Shown here: positions 1 to 8,123 of the stretch, in pieces
Position numbering within the stretch: position 1 is the stretch's first letter
Layout: every line of letters begins with the position of its first letter
DNA from: JBBIRG01 sp964410965
GTDB lineage: Bacteria > CLD3 > SB21 > JBBIRG01
NCBI GenBank assembly: GCA_964410965.1
Contig: CAYPIY010000003.1
Location: 62,001 to 126,000 of the forward strand
DNA length: 64,000 bases
Direction: 5' to 3'
Position numbers and translations under genes: made by a program
Notes under the pieces: model-generated
Databases searched by the model: none
What the model was told of the DNA's origin: nothing
The model's input: only the letters and a program-made list of their open reading frames with translations

Positions 1-71
1 TGATCCTGCGCGAGGATACGTTCGTTCATTTTTTTGCGGAACTCTGTGAATTCATCAAATCGGCTTTGCAT
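1..71 (-). CDS. N-terminus of a carboxymuconolactone-decarboxylase-like protein (partial)
   Basis: An ATG at 71 on the minus strand opens a frame that runs off the left edge, encoding MQSRFDEFTEFRKKMNERI and a few more residues. A GGAG Shine-Dalgarno lies about 9-12 bases upstream. The N-terminal pattern resembles small carboxymuconolactone decarboxylase / AhpD-like proteins of the Bacteroidota-Chlorobi group, but the CxxC active site would be outside the window, so the family is tentative. It is divergent from the ClpP gene at 262, leaving about 190 bp for promoters of both. Confidence 0.4.
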   Translation of the reverse strand, partial: MQSRFDEFTEFRKKMNERILAQD

Positions 72-261
72 ACATTTTTTCTCCGTTCGTTTTCTCCGTT
101 AAACGGCAGTATATCAATTCTATTTCACTTTTGAAACAGAAATCCGTTCCTGACCAGCGCCGGCCGGGGCATCCAAGATCAGATATTGAATTTCATCTTT
201 CTTTGGCATATATTTCGCCGGTTATGAAAACAAGTCATATTTTTAAGCAAGGAATCTGATC

Positions 262-912
262 ATGCCGAAAAAAAACAAGATATTGTCAGGACTGAAAAAA
301 ACAAAAATGACCCGCCGCAATGATGAAGACGAGCCGGACTGCAAACCCGGGAAAAAAGACAAAGACGCGTCAAAAAGCATGGACCGGTTTCTGCTGAAAT
401 CGCGGACGGTTTTTTTGTTCGAGCAGATAGAGCCTAAGGTAACGCGCCGTCTGATCTCCAAACTGCTGTTCCTAAATCAGAAAAATCCTTCGCAGCCGAT
501 TCTTCTCTACATTAATTCTCCGGGCGGCGTAGCGGATGACGGACTTGCCATCTACGATACGATCAAATTCATCGACGCGCCCGTGAAAACGATCGTCTGC
601 GGGCTGGCGGCGAGCGCGGCAGCGATCGTCCTTGTCGCAGCTAAAAAAGAGAACCGTATGGCGCTGCCGAATTCGCGCATCATGATCCATCAACCCCTGG
701 GCGGCGTTCGCGGAAGCACCACCGACATCGAGATCAGCGCCAACCAGATCGTCCTGCTGCGAGAGTCCCTGAACCGCATCCTGTCCGCGGAGACCGGACA
801 GCCCTTGGAAAAAGTCGCCGCTGATACCAACCGCGACTGCTGGCTGACCCCCGAAGAAGCCTTGCAGTACGGCATGATTTCCAGAATTGTGGATAAAGTG
901 AAATCGGTATAG
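262..912 (+). CDS. clpP: ClpP-family serine protease with basic N-terminal extension
   Basis: This is a cytoplasmic ClpP-type peptidase of 216 residues. The catalytic triad is visible: Ser118 in GLAASAAA, His143 in MIHQPLGG and Asp188 in the DTNRDCWL stretch, with the NSPGG oxyanion segment at 85-89. The first 40 residues are a charged, Lys-rich extension that ordinary ClpP lacks; an internal Met40 could be an alternative start. I keep ATG 262 because AAGGA lies about 8 bases upstream. The usual ASMGA around the active Ser is ASAAA. No clpX or tig is adjacent, so this may be an accessory ClpP rather than the housekeeping copy. Confidence 0.88.
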   Translation: MPKKNKILSGLKKTKMTRRNDEDEPDCKPGKKDKDASKSMDRFLLKSRTVFLFEQIEPKVTRRLISKLLFLNQKNPSQPILLYINSPGGVADDGLAIYDTIKFIDAPVKTIVCGLAASAAAIVLVAAKKENRMALPNSRIMIHQPLGGVRGSTTDIEISANQIVLLRESLNRILSAETGQPLEKVAADTNRDCWLTPEEALQYGMISRIVDKVKSV

Positions 913-1104
913 TCCGGTCAGGATTCGTTGCGGAATTTCTTCACCGGCACGTTTAACATTTAGGGCGAAATCCCCATAAGCACCTGCGGAAAAAGGGGGT
1001 TTATGATTTACCGTTTTCACGATGAGGGAATTTTCCGTGCAATACCGCATGTTACCGTAGCATTTAACGCTTTCAATTTTTTTGCATTACGGGAACTAAA
1101 CAAA

Positions 1105-1139
1105 AAAGGGCGGAAAAAACAAAGTGTTTTCCGCCCTTT
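1105..1139 (-). terminator. Rho-independent terminator of the DUF4097 gene
   Basis: A 10-bp GC-rich inverted repeat (GGGCGGAAAA, 1108-1117, against TTTTCCGCCC, 1127-1136) is followed on the minus strand by a run of six T (complement of 1102-1107). It sits about 20 bp past the stop of the minus-strand gene at 1157. A shorter T run on the other side could let it serve the ClpP transcript too. The rest of 913-1104 shows no gene. Confidence 0.85.
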
Positions 1140-1156
1140 CATCAATGACGTTGATA

Positions 1157-2098
1157 CTACTGAAGTTTTTTCAGGTCGATGTCCCCGCCCGATGTTTTCA
1201 GGATGATCGGTTCCCCCCCGCCGTTGATATCACCCTTGATTTTATCCGATTTCATTTTTCCGGTAATAGTGATCGGCAGTTCGCATGTCACCTCGCCCCC
1301 GCTCGTCGCGGCTTCGAGCGAGGCTTTGACATCCGCCGAGACCCATACCGCAATATCACCGCCGGACGTTTTCAGAGTGATCCCTTTGTTCGGACCGCTG
1401 ATTTTTGCCTTGATGTTGCCCCCGGAAGTTCCAGCCTGAAGTTTTCCTGTAATGCCCGAAAAAGTCATATTTCCCCCGGATGTCGCAGCCGCAACATCCC
1501 CTTCCGCGTTTTCAATTTTTACATTCCCGCCGGATGTGGTAATGTTCAGCGTTCCCTTCATGCGGTCCACTTCAATATTGCCCCCGGATGTCGTAAAATC
1601 CATTTTACCGTCCACTCCTGACAATAAGATATTTCCGCCCGATGTTTCTCCCTCAAGCGTACCGCTGAGGCTGTTAACCTTGATGTTGCCCCCGGCAGTT
1701 TTCACGTTGATATCGAACGTTTTTGGCACTTTGACGGTGTAATTCACGTTGAAATTGTTCCATAATTTTGACCATCCCTTGGATTGCTTTTCCCCCCGGA
1801 TCACAATTCCGCCGGAAGTCTGTTCCGCAGTAATTTCAAAATCGCTGATCGCGTCATCGGAACCCTTGATTTCAGCCGTAACCAAAACCTGATCTCCGTC
1901 AGTGCCCTCGATGGCTACCGAGCCGACATCAGTGGTCAGCTGGAGCTTTTGTCCGGATGTCACCGTGAATGACTTACTGAAATCCTTGCCGGCGGCGTAC
2001 ACCGCCGATGAATCGTCGTTCCAGGATATGCCGTCCGATACTTCGGTAATGACCATGACCCCGCCGATCAGCAGCAGCACATAAATGAAATTTTTCAT
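1157..2098 (-). CDS. DUF4097-family secreted beta-repeat protein
   Basis: A 313-residue protein with an N-terminal hydrophobic signal segment (about residues 1-18), so likely exported or anchored. The body is a beta-helix-like array: nine copies of a T-(S/A)-G-G-(N/D/E) motif recur every 15-30 residues, as in the DUF4097 / adhesin-like putative beta-roll family. No catalytic residues are recognisable and the function of the family is unknown. A strong Shine-Dalgarno ACGGAGG precedes ATG 2098, and a terminator follows at 1105-1139, so it is probably a single-gene transcript. Confidence 0.8.
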   Translation of the reverse strand: MKNFIYVLLLIGGVMVITEVSDGISWNDDSSAVYAAGKDFSKSFTVTSGQKLQLTTDVGSVAIEGTDGDQVLVTAEIKGSDDAISDFEITAEQTSGGIVIRGEKQSKGWSKLWNNFNVNYTVKVPKTFDINVKTAGGNIKVNSLSGTLEGETSGGNILLSGVDGKMDFTTSGGNIEVDRMKGTLNITTSGGNVKIENAEGDVAAATSGGNMTFSGITGKLQAGTSGGNIKAKISGPNKGITLKTSGGDIAVWVSADVKASLEAATSGGEVTCELPITITGKMKSDKIKGDINGGGEPIILKTSGGDIDLKKLQ

Positions 2099-2248
2099 AA
2101 AACCTCCGTAAAATAATACTTTATCTACCTGTATTAGACGTAATTATTCCGAAATTGTTTCAACCGTTTCATTCCACTACAAATTTGACTTTTGATCCGG
2201 CTTTTGGTATCTTGTTCCCGTTAAGTGAATTCCGGAAAGGTTAAGGGT

Positions 2249-3193
2249 TTGAAAGAAAAAATACTGCTGATCGACGATGAACCGGAAAAAATCCTGATTT
2301 TTACGACGATTCTGGATCACCACGGCTTTGAAGTGGTTTGCGCCGGCAACGGCCGCGAGGGACTCGAAAAAGTCGCGAGCTGCAGGCCGGACCTGATCCT
2401 TCTCGACATCAACATGCCCGATATCAACGGCCATGATCTCCGGCGGAAATTAAAAGAGCGACCCTCCACCCGCCAGCTCCCGGTCGTCATGTTCAGTTCC
2501 AGCGACGCGATAGACGACAAGCTGAAATCGCTTCATGACGGCGCGGACGACTATATCACCAAAAATGTGGATCACCGGGAACTGGTCGCCCGACTCGATG
2601 CGCTGATCCGGCGTTACAAGGAAGGGATTGGCGCCAATCCTCTGACCCGCCTGCCCGGTAACCACGCGATCGAGGAAGACATTCAGCGCCGGATATCATC
2701 GGGACAGCCCTTTTCCGTCTGCTATGCCGACCTGGACCATTTCAAGGCCTACAACGACGTGTACGGATTCAGGCAGGGAGACGAAGTCATCAGGCGGACA
2801 GCGGAGGCCATCCTGGAATCCCTTCACCGGTTCGGCACGCCGGATGATTTTGTCGGCCATATCGGCGGAGATGATTTTATATTCGTCCTTCAAGGTTACG
2901 ACCGCTGCGATGCCGTGTGCAGGGAAATCATTGACCGGCTGGAGAAAACCTTTCCCCTGTTCTACAATGAAGAAGACCGGGCAAGGGGATTCATCATCAC
3001 CCATAACAGGAAAAATGAAACCGAAACGTTTCCCGTTATTTCCATATCCATCGCGGTCATCACAAACGAGCGAAGATCCCTTACCAGCGTCGGCCAGGTT
3101 TCCCAGCTCGCGAGCGAGGTCAAGAAAATCGTTAAAGGCCGCCCGGGCAACCAATATTATATTGACATGAGGAGTGTTCATGCGAATCCGTAA
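2249..3193 (+). CDS. Response regulator with C-terminal GGDEF domain
   Basis: The product joins a receiver domain (residues 1-120; acidic pocket Asp9-Asp10, phospho-acceptor Asp53 in LLDINMPD, Lys105) to a GGDEF domain (about 128-300) whose signature reads GGDDF at 206-210. GGDDF is a permitted variant, so cyclic-di-GMP synthesis is possible but unproven; no RxxD inhibitory site is obvious. I chose TTG 2249 because GGAAAGG lies 8 bases upstream and MKEKILLIDD is a typical receiver start; a GTG at 2225 is in frame but has no good Shine-Dalgarno. It overlaps the downstream lipoprotein gene by 14 bp. Confidence 0.82.
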   Translation: MKEKILLIDDEPEKILIFTTILDHHGFEVVCAGNGREGLEKVASCRPDLILLDINMPDINGHDLRRKLKERPSTRQLPVVMFSSSDAIDDKLKSLHDGADDYITKNVDHRELVARLDALIRRYKEGIGANPLTRLPGNHAIEEDIQRRISSGQPFSVCYADLDHFKAYNDVYGFRQGDEVIRRTAEAILESLHRFGTPDDFVGHIGGDDFIFVLQGYDRCDAVCREIIDRLEKTFPLFYNEEDRARGFIITHNRKNETETFPVISISIAVITNERRSLTSVGQVSQLASEVKKIVKGRPGNQYYIDMRSVHANP

Positions 3194-3701
3194 GGAATTC
3201 TTATTCATCATTACGCTGTTCACCTGGAGCTGCATTGCGTCCCAGCCGATTTACCAGGGAAAAACTACCAAAACCGGTGAAACCGCCGTAACAGAACAAA
3301 CGCTCTATGATTCGGCGGTTCATTATTTCCGCCAGAAGCAGTACGGCGAATCGGAACGCCTTTTCGATCGAATCGTCGCGGAACATCCGAAAAGCGATCT
3401 CGCGCAGAAATCGGCATATATGTGCGGGTACCTGTATACGGTCACCGATAACCCGAACAAAAACTATTCCGCGGCGAAAGAAAGGTTTGGGTTTTTCATC
3501 AGACAATATCCGAACAGCCGGTACCGGAGCGACAGCCAGAGCTGGTTCGGAATCATCACCGAACTGGATAAAGCGGAATCCGGAAGCGCCTCGGCCTCCT
3601 GCGACTCCCTTGCCGTGAAAAACAAATCGCTTACGGAAGAAATCAGGCGTCTGAATTTCATCATAGAACAGCTTCAAGCGGCACAGAAAAAAACAGAATA
3701 A
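3180..3701 (+). CDS. Small tetratricopeptide-like lipoprotein
   Basis: A 173-residue exported protein: basic N-terminus, hydrophobic stretch, then a TWSC site that is a relaxed lipobox. Residues about 40-125 look like two or three TPR/BamD-like helical hairpins (YDSAVHYFRQKQYGESERLF, then another after a spacer), and the C-terminus is a coiled coil (about 148-173). GAGG lies just before ATG 3180; the longer GTG start at 3174 adds only two residues. Translational overlap with the GGDEF regulator suggests linked function, perhaps cell-envelope sensing, but this is inference. Confidence 0.7.
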   Translation: MRIRKEFLFIITLFTWSCIASQPIYQGKTTKTGETAVTEQTLYDSAVHYFRQKQYGESERLFDRIVAEHPKSDLAQKSAYMCGYLYTVTDNPNKNYSAAKERFGFFIRQYPNSRYRSDSQSWFGIITELDKAESGSASASCDSLAVKNKSLTEEIRRLNFIIEQLQAAQKKTE

Positions 3702-3711
3702 GGGCACACAC

Positions 3712-5058
<1,347 letters not shown>

Positions 5059-5079
5059 TGATAACCGCAAAGGAGCGCT

Positions 5080-5448
5080 GTGAGCCATTCCGATAAAATC
5101 AAACTGACCCATATGGTCATTTACGCCCATCACGGGGCGTTCGAGGAGGAACGGAGACTGGGACAGAGGTTCGAGATCGACGTGGAACTCGGCCTCGATC
5201 TTGAGCATGCCGCCATCGCCGACCGGCTTGACCAGAGCATCGACTACGAAAAAGTGTACAAGATTATTTATGATTCCGTCACCGAGAAGAAATTTCACCT
5301 GATTGAGTCCCTGGGACGTCATGTCATACGAAAATTGCTGGATACGTTTCCGATCGAAAAGGTAACGGTGCGTATCCGTAAGCCGAATGTTCCGATCAAC
5401 GGTTCGCTGGATCACGTTGAAGTCGAATTAACGCGGACCCGCTCATGA
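5080..5448 (+). CDS. folB: Dihydroneopterin aldolase
   Basis: FolB cleaves 7,8-dihydroneopterin to 6-hydroxymethyl-dihydropterin and glycolaldehyde in folate synthesis. The 122-residue protein shows the family signature HHGAFEEERRLGQRFEIDV with the conserved Glu, and the C-terminal VRIRKPNVPI with the catalytic Lys. The start is GTG 5080 with AAAGGAG four bases upstream. Its stop overlaps the folK start as ATGA, indicating translational coupling with the next enzyme in the pathway. Confidence 0.95.
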   Translation: MSHSDKIKLTHMVIYAHHGAFEEERRLGQRFEIDVELGLDLEHAAIADRLDQSIDYEKVYKIIYDSVTEKKFHLIESLGRHVIRKLLDTFPIEKVTVRIRKPNVPINGSLDHVEVELTRTRS

Positions 5449-6008
5449 CTGCGAACCCGGAATATGATGTGTTGCTGAGCATCGGCTCAAATATGGGAGA
5501 CCGCCTGTCGAACCTGCGGCTGGCTGTCCGTGAATTAAACCGGGCCGGAGGGATTGTGAGGCTGTCGTCCGTCTATGAAACAGAGCCGGTCGGATATGCG
5601 GACCAGGATTATTTCTACAATGCCGCCGTACATCTTAAGACGTCCCTGAATCCCTGTGAACTGCTTACATGCATTCTTGAGATTGAGCGGAAAGCTGGCC
5701 GCAAACGATCTGTCCGTTTCGGTCCGCGGACGCTGGACATCGATATTATTTTTTACGGACAGAGGATCATCGATGAGCCCGGGCTTACCGTGCCTCATAC
5801 AGAGGTTTATCACCGTTATTTTGTGCTTCTTCCGGCGTCGGAAATCACTCCGGATTGGCTTTGTCCGGTGCATCACAAGACCATTGCCGAACTGAAAGAA
5901 CGGTGCGCGGATAAAAAATGGGTTCAGCGGGTCAGCGGACTAAGCCTTGACGATGAATCAGGCGTCACGGAAAAAAAAGCGAAAGAAACGGCGGCGCATG
6001 GCGGATAG
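5445..6008 (+). CDS. folK: 2-amino-4-hydroxy-6-hydroxymethyldihydropteridine pyrophosphokinase
   Basis: HPPK transfers pyrophosphate from ATP to hydroxymethyl-dihydropterin. Seen are LLSIGSNMGDR near the N-terminus, the pterin-binding SSVYETEPVGY region, and RFGPRTLDIDIIFYG with the two metal-binding Asp residues, then VPHTEVYHRYFVLLP. At 187 residues it has a slightly long, Lys/Glu-rich tail after residue 160. The start overlaps folB by 4 bp, and the last 11 bp overlap the following kinase-like gene. Confidence 0.96.
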   Translation: MTANPEYDVLLSIGSNMGDRLSNLRLAVRELNRAGGIVRLSSVYETEPVGYADQDYFYNAAVHLKTSLNPCELLTCILEIERKAGRKRSVRFGPRTLDIDIIFYGQRIIDEPGLTVPHTEVYHRYFVLLPASEITPDWLCPVHHKTIAELKERCADKKWVQRVSGLSLDDESGVTEKKAKETAAHGG

Positions 6009-6654
6009 TTCTAAAATTAAACTCATCGCGATCGAAGGCCTGATCAAAAAGGATAACGCGGTTCTCGCTAAATCCATGGCCGCGGCGCTGAACGGGCTTC
6101 TGATCTGCGATTCCGACCAGGTCGCGCCTGTGCTGAACATCGCCAGCCAGGATCCGAAGGATTTTCAGTTCAAGAAACACATCCTGAGGCTGATCGACCG
6201 ATATAAAGCCCAGCGGAGATTGTGGCAGACAGATATTTTTCATGAATTCATCATATCCGATTATTTGTTTTACGCTGACCGCATTTACGCCAACGTATCC
6301 GTCAGTCCAGACGACATGCCGCTGTATGAGCATCTGATTGAAATGATGGAAAAGGAAGTCGCGATTCCCGACCTGGTGATTTATCTCCAGCGCTCCTCCG
6401 ATACGGTGATCGAGCTGATGTCCGGAGGGGAAAGTGAACGAAAAAATAAAGCCAATCAATTCAACCAGCCGTATATCGAATCCCTTTGCGATGAGTTCAA
6501 CGAGTTTTTTCTGTGGTACCGCTGGTCGCCGGTGCTGATCGTCAACGCGAACCAGTTTGATCCGAACCGGCAGGAACATGTTCAGGACCTGATCCAGAAA
6601 ATCCAGAAACCTTTTTCCGGCGTGTTGTATTATAACCCGCCCTCCACGGCCTGA
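5998..6654 (+). CDS. Degenerate deoxynucleoside kinase-like protein
   Basis: The 218-residue product aligns by eye with the deoxyadenosine/deoxyguanosine kinase family often found after folK: IAIEGL at 10-15, the FHEFIISDYLFYADRIYAN segment near 81-99, and PDLVIYLQRS at 124-133. The ATP-binding P-loop, normally GxxGxGKS/T, reads EGLIKKDNAV (13-22), with neither the glycine-rich loop nor the GKS. The Arg-rich lid after PDLVIYLQ is also replaced by a Ser/Gly/Lys stretch. A catalytic kinase role is therefore unlikely. I start at ATG 5998; a longer in-frame start at 5947 would add a poly-basic tract that is the folK tail in another frame. Confidence 0.75.
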   Translation: MADSSKIKLIAIEGLIKKDNAVLAKSMAAALNGLLICDSDQVAPVLNIASQDPKDFQFKKHILRLIDRYKAQRRLWQTDIFHEFIISDYLFYADRIYANVSVSPDDMPLYEHLIEMMEKEVAIPDLVIYLQRSSDTVIELMSGGESERKNKANQFNQPYIESLCDEFNEFFLWYRWSPVLIVNANQFDPNRQEHVQDLIQKIQKPFSGVLYYNPPSTA

Positions 6655-6673
6655 CGATACAGGAAAGCATGAT

Positions 6674-7729
6674 ATGGCGACTTCAAAACGGCTGATCGAC
6701 AGTCTCCGTCATTACGTGAAACACGGTGATTTATACCGTGTGGTCGACGATCAGTTTATCGAATGTTACGCCTGCGGTCACCGGTGCAAGATCCGGGAAG
6801 GCCGCGACGGCATCTGCAAAATCCGGTTCAATGATAAACAGCGGCTGATGGTTCCTTACGGTTACACGACCGGCGTGCAGGCCGACCCGATCGAGAAAAA
6901 ACCTTTTTATCACGCCTATCCGGGATCCAAAGCCCTGAGCTTCGGCATGCTGGGGTGTGATCTTCATTGTCCGTTCTGCCAGAACTGGATTACCTCGCAG
7001 GCGCTGTATTTAGACGCCGCGAACGCTCATCTTACGCCGGCACAGCCGGAACAGATTATACAACTCGCGAAATCGTCCCGTTCCCGGGTGATGACCAGTA
7101 CGTACAATGAGCCGCTGATCACGTCCGAGTGGGCGGTCGATATTTTCAAGCTGGCGAAAAAGGAAGGATTCGCGTGTTCGTATGTGTCCAACGGCAATGC
7201 CACGCCCGAAGTCCTGGACTATATCCGGCCGTATATCGATTTATACAAAGTCGACCTGAAATGCTTTAACGACAAAACCTACCGGATATTGGGCACGCGC
7301 CTGCAGAATGTTATGGATACGATACGGGCGGTTCACGGGATGGGAATCTGGATAGAGATCGTGACGCTGATTGTGCCGGGATTCAACGATGCGGAGGATG
7401 AACTGCGCGCGATGACGGAATTTATCGCGTCCGTTTCGCCGGATATTCCGTGGCATGTGACGGCGTTCCATCCGGATTACAAGATGAACGACCGCGATTA
7501 TACGACACCGGCCATGCTGCTGAGCGCCGCGGAAACCGGAAAGAAAGCGGGGCTGAATTTTGTGTATACGGGCAACCTTCCCGGGATGACCGGCCGATGG
7601 GAAAACACGTATTGTCCGGGCTGCGGCGGCTTGCTGATCGAACGTTCAGGATTCAGGATAGTACAGAACCGGATTGCAAAAGGATGCTGTCCCTCCTGTC
7701 AGAAAATTATTCCCGGGCGGTGGGAGTAA
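6674..7729 (+). CDS. amrS: AmmeMemoRadiSam-type radical SAM enzyme
   Basis: A 351-residue radical SAM protein related to pyruvate formate-lyase activase. The [4Fe-4S] cluster cysteines are C95, C99 and C102 in GCDLHCPFC. Extra cysteines at 31, 34, 38 and 48 and a C-terminal zinc-ribbon-like pair (CPGC and CPSC) match the AmrS family, whose partners AmrA and Memo are usually nearby but are not in this window. The substrate of the family is not established. AGGAAAG lies 6 bases before ATG 6674, and it follows the kinase-like gene by 19 bp, closing the accC-fol run. Confidence 0.88.
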   Translation: MATSKRLIDSLRHYVKHGDLYRVVDDQFIECYACGHRCKIREGRDGICKIRFNDKQRLMVPYGYTTGVQADPIEKKPFYHAYPGSKALSFGMLGCDLHCPFCQNWITSQALYLDAANAHLTPAQPEQIIQLAKSSRSRVMTSTYNEPLITSEWAVDIFKLAKKEGFACSYVSNGNATPEVLDYIRPYIDLYKVDLKCFNDKTYRILGTRLQNVMDTIRAVHGMGIWIEIVTLIVPGFNDAEDELRAMTEFIASVSPDIPWHVTAFHPDYKMNDRDYTTPAMLLSAAETGKKAGLNFVYTGNLPGMTGRWENTYCPGCGGLLIERSGFRIVQNRIAKGCCPSCQKIIPGRWE

Positions 7730-7746
7730 AACGGTAACTACCATGA

Positions 7747-7896
7747 AAGTGTCATCATCATGCCCGGAAATCGTTTCATATGATTATGGAATCCGGATTA
7801 AATAAGAATGTAGACCGCAACAGCGATAAACGCTATTATTATCTCTCTGACCATCTGGGTTCCATACGTGTCGTGCTGAATGAAATAATTATTTAA
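7747..7896 (+). pseudogene. Relic of an RHS-repeat core (YD-repeat) protein
   Basis: An open stretch of 49 codons, bounded by a TGA at 7744 and a TAA at 7894, encodes YYYLSDHLGSIRVVLNE near its end. This is the diagnostic core motif of RHS repeat-associated proteins (YYxxDHLGSxRxV). Nothing before or after extends the homology, no plausible start context exists, and the C-terminal toxin region is gone. I read it as a leftover piece of a large Rhs/polymorphic-toxin gene. Confidence 0.7.
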
Positions 7897-8123
7897 ACCC
7901 CGCTCCAATCACCCTGGCGACGTCCCGAATTCTCCGCGACGGGACTTGAAGCGGTGAGAAAAATTGTAATCCTTCGGAATTTTACCCGCATTCATTTGAT
8001 ATATATTCCAGTCAATTCATCGTCCGCGTTTGATTTGATTATTTCAGTTAACTTTCGTACCTTCTCAGAAGTTCTCAACAACGCGCAGTTACCTCTGAAA
8101 CTCATCCTGACAGGTTTGACTCC
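7897..8123. other. Intergenic stretch between the Rhs relic and a histidine kinase
   Basis: No gene is seen. A 6-bp inverted repeat (GTCCCG 7922-7927, CGGGAC 7940-7945) with a 12-base loop is present but lacks a following T run, so it is not a convincing terminator. The AT-rich part from about 7960 probably contains the promoter of the kinase at 8124. Confidence 0.4.

Noticed and set aside
1124..1742. Plus-strand frames with PPDV/PPAV repeats
   Set aside because: They are the complementary reading of the TSGGN repeats in the DUF4097 gene.
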